A stretch of 64,000 nucleotides of DNA from Achromobacter insolitus (GTDB taxonomy: Bacteria > Pseudomonadota > Gammaproteobacteria > Burkholderiales > Burkholderiaceae_B): NCBI RefSeq assembly GCF_002209555.1, contig NZ_NJIF01000003.1, positions 744,001 through 808,000 on the forward strand. The letters are read 5' to 3'. The notes beneath the pieces are model-generated. The model saw only the letters and a program-made list of their open reading frames with translations, ran no database searches and was not told the DNA's origin. Made by a program: the position numbers and the translations under genes. Below are positions 47,360 through 56,597 of the stretch, piece after piece. Positions within the stretch are counted from its first letter, which is position 1, and every line of letters begins with the position of its first letter.

Positions 47360-47389
47360 AATCTCCAGACGCACAGACGCCCGGCCCAA

Positions 47390-47419
47390 AAAAATGCCGT
47401 CCCGAAGGACGGCATTTTT
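47390..47419. terminator. Bidirectional terminator between the YgjP-like gene and purF
   Basis: A 13-bp stem (47390-47402 with 47407-47419) around CGAA, with A-run and T-run on either side, serves both convergent genes. Confidence 0.9.
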
Positions 47420-47435
47420 CTTGCTGCCTGGCATC

Positions 47436-48956
47436 TCAGGCGTCGTTAGCGGCGTAGCCCATGTTGAACTGCAAGCCGCTGGCGCCCCCTTCCTCGCCCG
47501 GTTCGGCGCGGGACTGGCCCAGGCGGGCCAGGTACTCGGGGGTGATGTCTCCCGTGACGTACTGGCCGTCAAAGCACGAGGCTTCGAAGCGGGACAGCTT
47601 GGGATTGATGTCGCGGACGGCCTGTTGCATGTCATTCAGGTCTTGGTAGACCAACGAATCGGCGCCGATCGCGCGGGCGATTTCCTCGTCGCTGCGGCCG
47701 GTGGCGATCAGTTCGCTCTGCGTGGGCATGTCGATGCCATAAACGTTCGGGAAACGGACCGGAGGCGCGGCCGAAGCGAAATACACCTTGTTGGCGCCGG
47801 CGGCGCGGGCCATGTCCACGATCTCGCGGCTGGTGGTGCCGCGCACGATGGAGTCATCCACCAGCAGCACGTTCTTGCCCTTGAACTCCATGCCGATGGC
47901 ATTGAGCTTCTGGCGCACCGATTTACGGCGCACGGCCTGGCCCGGCATGATGAAGGTACGGCCGACGTAGCGGTTCTTGATCAGGCCTTCGCGGTAATCC
48001 AGGTTCAGGCGCGCGGCCAGCTGCATGGCGGCGGGACGCGAGGAGTCCGGAATCGGCATGACGACGTCGATGTCGCCCAGACGCATGTTGCGCGCCACCT
48101 TGTCGGCCAGGTACTCACCCATGCGCAAACGGGCGTCGTACACCGACACGCCATCAATCAATGAATCCGGACGCGCGAAGTACACGTATTCGAAAATGCA
48201 GGGCACCAGTTGCGGATTGTCGGCGCATTGGCGGCTGACGAAGCGTCCGTCCAGATCAACGAACACCGCTTCGCCGGGCTCGACGTCACGCACGAAGGCA
48301 AAGCCGCTGCCTTCCAGCGCCACGGATTCCGAAGCAACCATCCACTCGACGCCCTCTTCGGTTTCCTGGCGGCCGATGCACAGCGGACGGATACCGTTGG
48401 GATCGCGGAAAGCCAGCAAGCCATAGCCGGAGATCTGCGCCACCACGGCATACGCGCCGCGCACGCGCTTGTGCAAGGCGGACACTGCGCGGAATATGGC
48501 GTCGTCGTCCAGGGACACACCATTGGCCGACGACTGCAGCTCGTGAGCCAGCACGTTCAGCAGGACTTCGGAATCGGAGTTGGTATTGATGTGGCGGCGG
48601 TCGACCCGGTAGAGCGATTCGCGCAGTTCACGCCAGTTGGTCAGGTTGCCGTTATGGGCGAACATGATGCCGAACGGCGCATTGACGTAGAACGGCTGGG
48701 CCTCTTCCTCACTGGCGCTGGAACCGGCGGTGGGATAGCGGACCTGGCCCACACCCGACGTACCCGGCAGCGCGCGCATGTTGCGCGTGCGGAAGACGTC
48801 GCGCACCAGGCCGTGCGCCTTGTACATATTGAATTGGTTGCCCTGCGATGTCGCGATGCCCGCGGCGTCCTGCCCGCGATGCTGCAACAGCAGCAAGCTG
48901 TCATAGAGCAGTTGGTTGACCGGCCCGCGCCCGATGACCCCTACGATTCCACACAT
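47436..48956 (-). CDS. purF: Amidophosphoribosyltransferase
   Basis: The first committed step of purine synthesis: makes phosphoribosylamine from PRPP and glutamine. The 506 residues begin MCGIVGVIG, where Cys2 is the N-terminal glutaminase nucleophile after removal of Met. The PRPP loop [14 protein letters not shown] lies near 365-378. The order folC-SPOR-cvpA-purF matches the conserved operon, and cvpA precedes it by 30 bases. No purine-repressor operator was identified. Confidence 0.96.
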   Translation of the reverse strand: MCGIVGVIGRGPVNQLLYDSLLLLQHRGQDAAGIATSQGNQFNMYKAHGLVRDVFRTRNMRALPGTSGVGQVRYPTAGSSASEEEAQPFYVNAPFGIMFAHNGNLTNWRELRESLYRVDRRHINTNSDSEVLLNVLAHELQSSANGVSLDDDAIFRAVSALHKRVRGAYAVVAQISGYGLLAFRDPNGIRPLCIGRQETEEGVEWMVASESVALEGSGFAFVRDVEPGEAVFVDLDGRFVSRQCADNPQLVPCIFEYVYFARPDSLIDGVSVYDARLRMGEYLADKVARNMRLGDIDVVMPIPDSSRPAAMQLAARLNLDYREGLIKNRYVGRTFIMPGQAVRRKSVRQKLNAIGMEFKGKNVLLVDDSIVRGTTSREIVDMARAAGANKVYFASAAPPVRFPNVYGIDMPTQSELIATGRSDEEIARAIGADSLVYQDLNDMQQAVRDINPKLSRFEASCFDGQYVTGDITPEYLARLGQSRAEPGEEGGASGLQFNMGYAANDA

Positions 48957-48986
48957 GGTGAGATTTCCTGGTTGATGTAAAGCTAA

Positions 48987-49475
48987 TCAATACGGCAGCC
49001 ACGTCGCCAGGGACGGCGGCAGCCACGTCTTGATATGTTTGATGGCCTCGATGGCCGAATGCGAAAACATGGCGTCCTTCCACCACGGCTCTTCCGGCAG
49101 CGGCGTGTAACCTGCGGCGGCGACCAGCGCCAGCACGATCAACAGGCCACGAGCCAGCCCGAACATCCCGCCCAAGCCGTGGTCGGCGGGACCCAGTCCG
49201 GTACTGCGGATCAGGGCGGCAAGCGTCATGTTGACCAACCCCACGCCAAGCAGCACGATGATGAACACCGCAGCGTACGAAACTCCCATGCGCAGCAGCG
49301 TCGTTTCAATATAGGGCTCCAGCCAGACATAGACTGTGGGGCCCCACCATATCGCGGCCACGAAAGCCAGCAGATAGGCGACCAGCGACAGCACCTCTTT
49401 GAGCAGGCCACGCACCAGGCCCAGCACACCCGAAACCGCCAGGATGGCCAGCACGACGAAGTCGAAGCCGGTCAC
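48987..49475 (-). CDS. cvpA: CvpA-family membrane protein
   Basis: A 162-residue inner-membrane protein with four predicted helices (about 2-22, 29-48, 65-85, 102-122). It was named for colicin V production in E. coli, but its general role is unsettled. The start shares one base with the SPOR gene stop, and purF follows by 30 bases, which is the usual arrangement. Confidence 0.9.
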   Translation of the reverse strand: MTGFDFVVLAILAVSGVLGLVRGLLKEVLSLVAYLLAFVAAIWWGPTVYVWLEPYIETTLLRMGVSYAAVFIIVLLGVGLVNMTLAALIRSTGLGPADHGLGGMFGLARGLLIVLALVAAAGYTPLPEEPWWKDAMFSHSAIEAIKHIKTWLPPSLATWLPY

Positions 49476-50293
49476 TATTGGGCGGCAATGAAACCATTGT
49501 CATAGCCCAGGGTGCGCAACCGCGCCTGGGCCGCCTGCGCCGCCTCGCGAGAGGGGAACGGCCCCACCCGCAGACGGTACTGCTGTTTGCCGTTGATGGT
49601 GGCCTGTTCGACGAACGCGTTGGTCACGCCGGCCTGGTGCAGCTTGCTGCGCCGCGACTGGGCGTCCTCGGACGTGGTGTAGGCAGCAATTTGCAATACG
49701 AAGTTCCCTTTGGCGGCCGGCTTGGGCGCGGGCGTGGCGGGCGCGGGGCGTCCTTCCAGCAGCGCCAGCGCGCGCGCGCCGTCGTCCGAACGGTTGTCGG
49801 GCTTGGCCGGCGTCGCGGGCTTGGGCTCGGGCTTGGGCGGCGTGGCCGGCTTGGGTTCGGGCTTGGGCGGGGTGGTGGCCGCGGTCGCAGGCGGAGTCGC
49901 GGGCTGCGCCGCAGGAGGCGTGCTCGGCGTGGCCGTTGCTGGCGGCTGCTCGGAAGTCAGCGGAGGCGGCGTGGGGATGGCCGAAGGGTCCGTCGGCGCG
50001 GCGCTGCCCGGCGCGGGCGTTTGCGGCGCGGCGACTTGGGGCTCGGTCACTTGCGGCTGGAACGGCGTGTTGCGGTCCGGCACCCTGATGGGAATGTTGT
50101 CGTCGACCGGCGTGGGCTGCGAATCCAGCACCATGGGCAGGATGATGACGGCGGCGAGTACCAGTGCGACAGCGCCTGCCAGCCTGCGCCGCGCGCGGCC
50201 GCGCAGCTCCGCAGCCTGCACCTCGCTGGGCACTGCCGCCCGCTTGGAGGACTGCGCCTGATCGGCAGGATCTTTGCGTTTGAAAAAACCCAT
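49475..50293 (-). CDS. SPOR-domain cell-division protein, DedD-like
   Basis: An inner-membrane protein that should bind denuded septal glycan. The 272 residues have a transmembrane helix (about 38-57), a Pro/Ala-rich linker (60-190) that includes a tandem TPPKPEPKPA pair at 141-160, and a C-terminal SPOR domain (about 194-272; FVLQIAAYTTSEDAQSRRSK). The start is 63 bases after folC. The linker length is likely to vary between strains. Confidence 0.88.
   Translation of the reverse strand: MGFFKRKDPADQAQSSKRAAVPSEVQAAELRGRARRRLAGAVALVLAAVIILPMVLDSQPTPVDDNIPIRVPDRNTPFQPQVTEPQVAAPQTPAPGSAAPTDPSAIPTPPPLTSEQPPATATPSTPPAAQPATPPATAATTPPKPEPKPATPPKPEPKPATPAKPDNRSDDGARALALLEGRPAPATPAPKPAAKGNFVLQIAAYTTSEDAQSRRSKLHQAGVTNAFVEQATINGKQQYRLRVGPFPSREAAQAAQARLRTLGYDNGFIAAQ
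49814..49873. repeat. Two 30-bp direct repeats coding TPPKPEPKPA
   Basis: Two adjacent 30-base units (49814-49843, 49844-49873) encode the same decapeptide in the SPOR-protein linker. The copies differ at several bases, so this is an old duplication. Confidence 0.7.
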
Positions 50294-50356
50294 GGAGGAG
50301 AATTCCTTGCGGCGATATGGCGGCGGGCCGCCTGGACGCGATTGACCCGCTGCTGC

Positions 50357-51667
50357 CTATGCCTTGCGACCCAGAGCCTGCAAAACCGAGGCTACGGTGA
50401 GAAACGAGCCGAACACCACGATTCTATCATTCTCCCCCGCCCGTTCGCGCGCCGCCGCAAAGGCCTGCGCGGGATCCGCATACGAGGAGATGCCCGGCTT
50501 TTCGCCCCCCGCGGGTGTGGGCGGCAGCGCCGCGGCCACCTGTTGCGCAAGCGCTTCCCCCGTCGTGCCGCGCGGCCCCGGCAGACCCGCGCAGTACCAG
50601 TTGTCGATGCGCGTGCCGAGCTTGGCGATCACCCCGGCCAGGTCCTTGTCGTTCAGCATGCCGAATACCGCATGGGTATAGGGATGGAAACCCATGTTAT
50701 CGAGGTTCTGCGCCAGCACCGCCGCCGCATGCGGGTTATGCGCCACGTCCAGGATGACCGCGGGCTGGCCCGGCAGGATCTGAAAGCGCCCCGGCAGCGA
50801 GGCCTGCAACAGTCCCAGGCGCACCGCCTGTTGCGGTATCGGCAGGCGGTCGCGCACCGACTCCAGCGCCGCAAGCGCCGCCGAAGCATTCAGCAACTGA
50901 TTGGCGCCGCGCAGCGCCGGATAGGCCAGCGAATTGCGGCGCTGTTCGCGTCCACCGTAAGCCCACTGCTGGCGATCGCCGGAATAGTTGAAATCACGGC
51001 CGAAGAGCCAGAGGTCGGCGCCGATTTCCTGGACATGGTCCAGCAGCGATTGCGGAGGCATGGGATCGCTGCAGATGGCCGGCCGCCCGCTGCGGTAGAT
51101 GTGGGCTTTCTCGAAGCCGATCTTTTCACGCGTGTCGCCCAACCAGTCGGTGTGGTCCAGGTCGACACTGGTGACGATGGAGCAATCGGCATCGACGATG
51201 TTCACGGCGTCCAGGCGACCGCCCAGGCCGACCTCCAGCACCACGGCGTCCAGCCTGGACTGCGAAAAGAGGCGCAGGATGGCCAAGGTGGTGAATTCGA
51301 AATAGGTCAGCGAGACCTCGCCGCGGGCGGCTTCAACCGCCTGGAACTGGGCGATCAACGCCTCGTCCGTGGCGATCTGGCCATTGATGCGGGCACGTTC
51401 ATTGAAGTCGATCAGATGGGGCGAAGTGTAGAGCCCGACCTTGTAGCCGGCCGCGAGCAGGATCGCTTCCAGCATGGCACAGGTGGACCCCTTGCCATTG
51501 GTGCCGCCGACGACGAACTTCACCCCGGACAACGCCAGCCCCATCCGGCCGGCCACTTCCCGCACCCGGTCCAGCCCCATGTCGATGGCAGTGGCGTGGA
51601 TCGATTCCAGGTACTGCAGCCAATCGGGCAAGGTGGCGGAGGCGTCGGGCGTGCGGGCAGAAGACAT
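50357..51667 (-). CDS. folC: Dihydrofolate synthase/folylpolyglutamate synthase
   Basis: Adds glutamate to dihydropteroate and to folates in the cytoplasm. The 436 residues contain the P-loop GGTNGKGSTCAMLEAILLAA near 53-72 and the Mur-ligase-type C-terminal domain (ILDVAHNPHAAAVLAQNL). The ATG at 51667 is preferred to an in-frame ATG 16 codons upstream. It is the first gene of the folC-SPOR-cvpA-purF operon and is divergent from the cupin gene. Confidence 0.93.
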   Translation of the reverse strand: MSSARTPDASATLPDWLQYLESIHATAIDMGLDRVREVAGRMGLALSGVKFVVGGTNGKGSTCAMLEAILLAAGYKVGLYTSPHLIDFNERARINGQIATDEALIAQFQAVEAARGEVSLTYFEFTTLAILRLFSQSRLDAVVLEVGLGGRLDAVNIVDADCSIVTSVDLDHTDWLGDTREKIGFEKAHIYRSGRPAICSDPMPPQSLLDHVQEIGADLWLFGRDFNYSGDRQQWAYGGREQRRNSLAYPALRGANQLLNASAALAALESVRDRLPIPQQAVRLGLLQASLPGRFQILPGQPAVILDVAHNPHAAAVLAQNLDNMGFHPYTHAVFGMLNDKDLAGVIAKLGTRIDNWYCAGLPGPRGTTGEALAQQVAAALPPTPAGGEKPGISSYADPAQAFAAARERAGENDRIVVFGSFLTVASVLQALGRKA

Positions 51668-51800
51668 GACTGGGCCGAGAGTGAAATAAGCCTTCGATTT
51701 TAGCAGTCCACGCACCGTGTTTTCCCTAATCCCCCAGGGAGCGACAAGGTATCCATCGCTAAAAACCGCTTGCCGATATTTTTTCCATACATAAAAATAA

Positions 51801-51814
51801 TTTCACGTATGAAA
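51801..51814. promoter_or_regulatory. Candidate IclR operator upstream of the cupin gene
   Basis: TTTCACGTATGAAA has 5-bp inverted arms (TTTCA and TGAAA) and lies 18 bases before the cupin start codon in an AT-rich stretch. A related GTTTATCACGTGAAAC lies at the start of the IclR gene at the other end of this module. Confidence 0.45.
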
Positions 51815-51831
51815 ATTTATTCGGACTGAAC

Positions 51832-52248
51832 ATGACACAACGCAAGACCCCGGCCTGGCTCGTGCGCGAGGCCTCCGTGCCCGGCTATCACCCTGCCAAC
51901 CACACCGGCACCCTGAACCGCCGCCTGATCGGCCCCGACACCGTGGGCGCCCGCGGGGTGGAAGTGCTGCTGGGCGTCATCGACAAAGGCAAAGGAGCCT
52001 TGCCGCACGCCCATCCCGGCATCGAGCAGGTCTGCTACTTGCTTTCCGGCACGGCGCGGGCCCAAGTCCAGGACGAATGGGCCGACATGGGTCCCGGAGA
52101 CTGCTGCTATTTCCCGCCGGACGTTCCGCACGTATTCACGGTCACGAGCGATGAGCCTGCCCGTCTGCTGGTGATCTACACCCCCCCTTATGAAGAATCC
52201 CCCGACCGCGTGATCCGCGGCTTTCCGGCGCCCCCCGCAGCCGCCTGA
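51832..52248 (+). CDS. Cupin-domain protein
   Basis: A 138-residue single-cupin protein. The first cupin motif is visible as PHAHPGIEQVCYLLSGTARA (metal-binding histidines near 57 and 59) and the second as MGPGDCCYFPPDVPHVFT. It lacks extra domains, so a specific reaction cannot be named; such proteins may be decarboxylases, isomerases or dioxygenases. It is the first gene of the IclR-module operon and precedes the Bug gene by 65 bases. Confidence 0.82.
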   Translation: MTQRKTPAWLVREASVPGYHPANHTGTLNRRLIGPDTVGARGVEVLLGVIDKGKGALPHAHPGIEQVCYLLSGTARAQVQDEWADMGPGDCCYFPPDVPHVFTVTSDEPARLLVIYTPPYEESPDRVIRGFPAPPAAA

Positions 52249-52313
52249 AGCGGCACAGCCTCAGGCCGCGGACGCAGAAACCGCGCCTGGATTCCAAACC
52301 TGGAGACAACCCA

Positions 52314-53285
52314 ATGAAAGTCCTGCCCCTGCTGGGCGCCGCCCTGATGAGCGGCGCGGCCCTGTTCACCGCGCCCGCCGCGCATGCCGCCGATTACCCA
52401 GCCAAACCCATCACCCTGATCGTTCCCTTTCCCGCCGGGTCGGGCACCGACGCAGTGGGCCGCATCTTCGGCGCCGAGCTCGCTACCATCCTGGGCCAGC
52501 AGGTCGTGGTGGAGAACAAACCTGGAGCCAATGCCACCATCGCGGCCAACTACGTGGCGCGCGCCAAGCCCGACGGCTACACGCTGTTCGTCACCACCAA
52601 TACCTCTCATTCGGCCGCGCCATGGCTGATGAAAAACGTGCCGTACGACCCGGTCAAGGATTTCACCCCCATCGCCCGCGGCGGCAACCTGCCCTTCATT
52701 CTGGTCGTCAACCCGAAGCGCCCATGGAAAACGGTGGGCGAATTGGTGGCCGACGCCCGCCAGCGCCCCGGCCGCATTACCTATGCCAGCGGGAACAGCA
52801 CCGGCATCGTCGCGGGCGCCACCCTGGCCAACCGCGCCAAGATCGACCTCCTGCATGTGCCCTATAAGGGCACGCCACAGGGGCTGACCGACGTAGTGGG
52901 CGGGCAGGTCGACTTCATGTTTACCGACCTCGCTTCCGGTTTGCCGTTCGTGCAGTCGGGCCAATTGCGCGCTCTGGCGGTGTCGACCGCGCAACGCAGC
53001 GCCATCGTGCCCGACCTGCCGTCCATGGCCGAATCCGGCGTGCAGGACTTCGACCTGAACTCCTGGAATGGCTATTTCGGCCCGGCCGGCATGCCGCCGG
53101 AAATCGTGGCCCAGCTGAATGCGGCGATCAACCAGGTGGTCGCCAAGCCCGACGTGCAAAAACGCCTGGCCGGCCTGGGGTTCGACGCGTTCTCCAGCAC
53201 ACCGCAAGCCTTCGCCCAGTTCGTGAGTGCGCAACTGGACCTGTGGGGCAAGCTGATCCGTGACGCAGGAATCGAGCAGCAATGA
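52314..53285 (+). CDS. Bug-family (TctC-like) extracytoplasmic substrate-binding protein
   Basis: A 323-residue periplasmic binding protein of the tripartite tricarboxylate family. It has a signal peptide (cut near AHA|AD, residue 25), then PAKPITLIVPFPAGSGTDAV and NKPGANATIAANYVARAKPD. Bug proteins bind carboxylates and some sugars or amino acids. No TctA/TctB membrane components are next to it, so it is an orphan here, as is common in this group. It overlaps the CoA-transferase gene start by four bases, which suggests the ligand is the substrate of the module. Confidence 0.92.
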   Translation: MKVLPLLGAALMSGAALFTAPAAHAADYPAKPITLIVPFPAGSGTDAVGRIFGAELATILGQQVVVENKPGANATIAANYVARAKPDGYTLFVTTNTSHSAAPWLMKNVPYDPVKDFTPIARGGNLPFILVVNPKRPWKTVGELVADARQRPGRITYASGNSTGIVAGATLANRAKIDLLHVPYKGTPQGLTDVVGGQVDFMFTDLASGLPFVQSGQLRALAVSTAQRSAIVPDLPSMAESGVQDFDLNSWNGYFGPAGMPPEIVAQLNAAINQVVAKPDVQKRLAGLGFDAFSSTPQAFAQFVSAQLDLWGKLIRDAGIEQQ

Positions 53286-54514
53286 GCGACAAGGCACAAT
53301 CCGAAGCGCCTGCGGCCGGCCCGCTGGCGGGCCTGCGCATCCTGGACTTGAGCACGGTCGTCATGGGCCCCTACGCCACTCAGGTCCTGGCCGACCTGGG
53401 CGCCGACGTCATCAAGGTCGAACCGCCCGCGGGCGACAACATGCGGGCGGTCGGCCCCATGCGCAATCCGGGGATGGGCCATATCTATTTGCACCTGAAC
53501 CGCAACAAGCGGTCCATCGTGCTGGACCTGAAGACGCCAGAAGGCCTTACGGCCTGCCTGAAGCTGGCCGAAGACTGCGACGCCCTGCTCTACAACATCC
53601 GCCCCCAGGCGATGGCCCGGCTCGGTTTGTCCTACGAAGCCGTGGCAGCGCGCAATCCCCGCATCATTTACCTGGGCGCCTATGGCTATGGCGAGGCCGG
53701 TCCCTATGCAGGACGGCCCGCCTACGATGACCTGATCCAGGGACAGACCGGCATTGCCGCCCTATCCGCCCAACAGAGCGCAGATGTGCCGCGTTACGCA
53801 CCGCTCACCCTGGCCGACCGCGCGGTGGGCTTGCATGTCGGCATCGCGCTGTTGTCCGCGGTGCTGCATGCACGCGGCACAGGGCGGGGCCAACAGGTCG
53901 AACTTCCCATGTTCGAAGGCATGGCTCACCTTGTGCTGGGCGACCATCTGGGCGGCGCGACCTTCGATCCGCCGATGGGCCCTACCGGCTATGCCCGCCT
54001 GCTGGCGCCGCACCGGCGCCCCTACGCCACCGCTGACGGCTACATCTGCCTGCTTATCTACAACGACAAGCATTGGCGCAACTTCTTCGATCTGATCGGC
54101 CGGCCCGAGCTGTCGCAAGACCCGCGTTTCAGTTCGCACGGCGCGCGCGCCGCCCACATCAGCGAGGTCTACGCCTTTGTCGCCGACGTCATCGCCACCC
54201 GGCCCAGCCAGGACTGGCTGGAAGGACTGGCGCGGGCGGACATCCCCGCCTCGCCGCTCTATACCGTGGACGATCTGCTGCAGGATGAACATCTGGCCGC
54301 GACCGGCTTTATCCGGACCATGGACCACCCCAGCGAAGGCCCCATCCGCACAACCGCTCCTCTCGGCAAATACGAAAGCACTCCCACCTCCATACGCCGC
54401 CCCGCCCCCAGGCTGGGCCAACACAGCCGCGAAGTGCTGGCCGAGGCCGGCTACGACCATGCCTGCATCGACGCCTTGGCGGCCCGCGGCATCACTCACG
54501 ATGGAAACGACTGA
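53282..54514 (+). CDS. Class III (CaiB/BaiF) CoA-transferase
   Basis: A 410-residue cytoplasmic enzyme that transfers CoA to a carboxylic acid. D179 in TLADRAVGLH sits at the family's catalytic aspartate position. The N-terminal stretch LAGLRILDLSTVVMGPYA and ADLGADVIKVEPP are typical. The ATG overlaps the Bug stop, and its own stop overlaps the dehydrogenase start (TGATG), so all three are probably translated together. It should activate the acid that the dehydrogenase then oxidises. Confidence 0.9.
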   Translation: MSDKAQSEAPAAGPLAGLRILDLSTVVMGPYATQVLADLGADVIKVEPPAGDNMRAVGPMRNPGMGHIYLHLNRNKRSIVLDLKTPEGLTACLKLAEDCDALLYNIRPQAMARLGLSYEAVAARNPRIIYLGAYGYGEAGPYAGRPAYDDLIQGQTGIAALSAQQSADVPRYAPLTLADRAVGLHVGIALLSAVLHARGTGRGQQVELPMFEGMAHLVLGDHLGGATFDPPMGPTGYARLLAPHRRPYATADGYICLLIYNDKHWRNFFDLIGRPELSQDPRFSSHGARAAHISEVYAFVADVIATRPSQDWLEGLARADIPASPLYTVDDLLQDEHLAATGFIRTMDHPSEGPIRTTAPLGKYESTPTSIRRPAPRLGQHSREVLAEAGYDHACIDALAARGITHDGND

Positions 54515-55680
54515 TGGACTTTGAATTCACCCCAGAACAGCTGGCGCTGCGAGATGCCGTCTCCCGAATCTGCGAACGCTATCCGGATGAATACTGGCTG
54601 GAGCGCGACCGCGAAGGCGGCTTCCCGGAGCCCCTGCATGCCGATCTGGCTCGCGACGGCTGGCTGGGCATCGCCATGCCCCAAGAATATGGCGGCGCGG
54701 GGCTGGGCATGACCGAAGCGGCGCTGATGATGCAAACCATTGCGGCTTCCGGCGCAGGCTTTACCGGCGCCTCGGCCGTCCATATGAACATCTTCGGCCT
54801 GAACCCGGTCGTGGTCTTTGGCAGCGACGAGCAGCGCCGCCGCTGGCTGGAACCCTTGATCGCCGGCCGCGAGAAAGCCTGCTTCGCGGTGACCGAACCG
54901 GACGCCGGGCTGGACACCACCAAGCTGCGTACCCGCGCCGAACGCCAAGGCGATGAATATGTCGTGCATGGCCGCAAGATCTGGATATCTACCGCCCAGG
55001 TCGCCCACAAAATGCTGCTGTTGGCGCGCACCACCCCGCTATCCGATGTCGAAAAACCGACGCAGGGACTGTCGCTGTTTTATACGGACCTGAACCGCGA
55101 CAAGATTGAAGTGCGTGAAATCGAGAAAATGGGCCGCAAGGCGGTGGACTCGAACATGCTCTTCATCGATGGCCTGCGCATTCCCGTGGCCGACCGCATC
55201 GGCGAGGAAGGGCGAGGGTTTGAGTACATCCTGCACGGCCTGAATCCCGAGCGCATCCTCATCGCGGCGGAAGCGGTGGGCATCGGCCGCGCAGCACTGG
55301 AACGCGCCGTGAAATACGCGGGCGAGCGTACGGTGTTCGGCCGCCCGATAGGCCAGAACCAGGGGATCCAGCATCCGTTGGCTCAGGCCTGGATGCAGCT
55401 GGAAGCGGCGGATCTGATGGTTTTCAAGGCTGCCAGCCTCTATGACGCAGGCAAGCCTTGCGGTCCCTATGCCAACTCGGCCAAGTATCTTGCGGCCGAA
55501 GCCGGCTACAACGCCTGCCAGACCGCCGTCATGACTCTGGGCGGCATGGGCTACGCCAAGGAATACCACGTAGAGCGCCTGCTGCGCGAGAGCTTCATTC
55601 CCCGCATCGCGCCGGTCAGCCCGCAACTGATCATGTGCTTCATAGCGGAAAAAGTGCTGGGGCTGCCCAAGTCCTACTGA
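54514..55680 (+). CDS. Acyl-CoA dehydrogenase, alternative catalytic-base type
   Basis: A 388-residue FAD enzyme acting on an acyl-CoA, probably the product of the preceding CoA-transferase. The FAD region is visible (CFAVTEPDAGLDTTKL). At the site of the usual catalytic Glu the sequence reads RIAPVSPQLIM, without Glu. Instead, E246 in GLNPERILIAAEAVG aligns with the catalytic Glu of isovaleryl-CoA and long-chain enzymes. The valine-cluster dehydrogenase in this window has the opposite arrangement. Confidence 0.88.
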   Translation: MDFEFTPEQLALRDAVSRICERYPDEYWLERDREGGFPEPLHADLARDGWLGIAMPQEYGGAGLGMTEAALMMQTIAASGAGFTGASAVHMNIFGLNPVVVFGSDEQRRRWLEPLIAGREKACFAVTEPDAGLDTTKLRTRAERQGDEYVVHGRKIWISTAQVAHKMLLLARTTPLSDVEKPTQGLSLFYTDLNRDKIEVREIEKMGRKAVDSNMLFIDGLRIPVADRIGEEGRGFEYILHGLNPERILIAAEAVGIGRAALERAVKYAGERTVFGRPIGQNQGIQHPLAQAWMQLEAADLMVFKAASLYDAGKPCGPYANSAKYLAAEAGYNACQTAVMTLGGMGYAKEYHVERLLRESFIPRIAPVSPQLIMCFIAEKVLGLPKSY

Positions 55681-55717
55681 GAGCCGCAGATCCCCGCCGG
55701 GGCGCAAGGCCTGCCTG

Positions 55718-56488
55718 TCAGGCCTGCTGCTCCAGCGCCGTGCAGGCGGACCGCAGTATCCGCGCATACGTCTCCTGCTGCGGCTCGATCCGATAGATCG
55801 GTCCGCCTACTGAAATCGCATAATGTTCGCCGGACAAGGTAACGGGCCAGGCAATCGCTCCCACGTCGGCTATCGATTCCCCGCTATTCATGAACCAACC
55901 GCGCTGACGGGACAGATCCAGGTCAGCCAGCAAGGCCTCGCGGGTAACCAAGGTGCGCTCGTTGTGGCGCGTCATGGGCATGCTTGCGAGCATGGCGTCG
56001 CGGGCGGGTTCGTCCAGCAGGGATAGCAAGGCTTTTCCCAGTGAATTTGCGTGAACGTCCTTGAATTCGCCAGCAACAGGCGCGTATCTGATGGTATGGG
56101 GCGAATCCAGCACATCCAGATAGACCACTCGCCCATCTTGGCTCAGCTTGGCGAAAACAATTGTTTCCCTCGTTGCGTCCCTTAATTCTGCAAGACTGGG
56201 ATAGACGCGGTCCAACACGGGATCTGCGCGAGCGATGCGCTGGGCCATGGCAAGCAGCCTGCCCGTCGGGTAATAGCCTTGGCGCCGCCCGGTTTCATAG
56301 AGATAGCCCAACCCCGTCAGGGTTCGGATCAGCGCCAGGCAACTCGATACCGGCACATCCAGCAAGCGGGCCAGTTCAGATAGAGGGAGCGCGCGCTTTT
56401 CGCGGGCATAGGTTTCGATTATTTCGATAACTCGCAGCGCCGTCTTGACACTCATTACCCGATCCGAACTGTTTATCACGTGAAACAT
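55718..56488 (-). CDS. IclR-family transcriptional regulator
   Basis: A 256-residue regulator with an N-terminal winged helix (LSELARLLDVPVSSCLALI, then LTGLGYLYETGRRQGYYPTG) and a C-terminal effector domain (ANSLGKALLSLLDEPAR). It is convergent with the acyl-CoA dehydrogenase gene and most likely controls the cupin-Bug-CoA-transferase-dehydrogenase operon. An in-frame ATG at 56455 would remove the first 11 residues and is possible, because a palindrome overlaps the 56488 start. Neither start has a strong ribosome site. Confidence 0.88.
   Translation of the reverse strand: MFHVINSSDRVMSVKTALRVIEIIETYAREKRALPLSELARLLDVPVSSCLALIRTLTGLGYLYETGRRQGYYPTGRLLAMAQRIARADPVLDRVYPSLAELRDATRETIVFAKLSQDGRVVYLDVLDSPHTIRYAPVAGEFKDVHANSLGKALLSLLDEPARDAMLASMPMTRHNERTLVTREALLADLDLSRQRGWFMNSGESIADVGAIAWPVTLSGEHYAISVGGPIYRIEPQQETYARILRSACTALEQQA
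56471..56486. promoter_or_regulatory. Candidate IclR autoregulatory site
   Basis: GTTTATCACGTGAAAC has GTTT/AAAC ends and a CACGTG core, next to the iclR-like start. Read on the other strand it holds TTTCACGTGATAAA, similar to the cupin-side site TTTCACGTATGAAA. Confidence 0.4.
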
Positions 56489-56504
56489 TTGGCTCGCCAG
56501 CGGC

Positions 56505-56531
56505 TAAAGTTCCTTGCGGGCCTGCCGTAAT
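56505..56531 (+). promoter_or_regulatory. Sigma-28 flagellar promoter of flaG
   Basis: TAAA (56505-56508), 15 bases, then GCCGTAAT (56524-56531). The FliA consensus is TAAA-N15-GCCGATAA, so spacing is exact and only two bases differ. The flaG ATG is 67 bases downstream. The -35 box lies only 17 bases from the divergent IclR start codon. Confidence 0.75.
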
Positions 56532-56597
56532 GGTAGCTGAGAATTCCCTGAAAACAGCGCGTTCCTCCGAGACGCCCACATCGCCGTTGGAGTGATC

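Noticed and set aside
49478-51703. 741-codon plus-strand frame across the SPOR and folC genes
   Set aside because: It spans two real genes antisense and is very rich in Arg and Gly; a compositional artefact.
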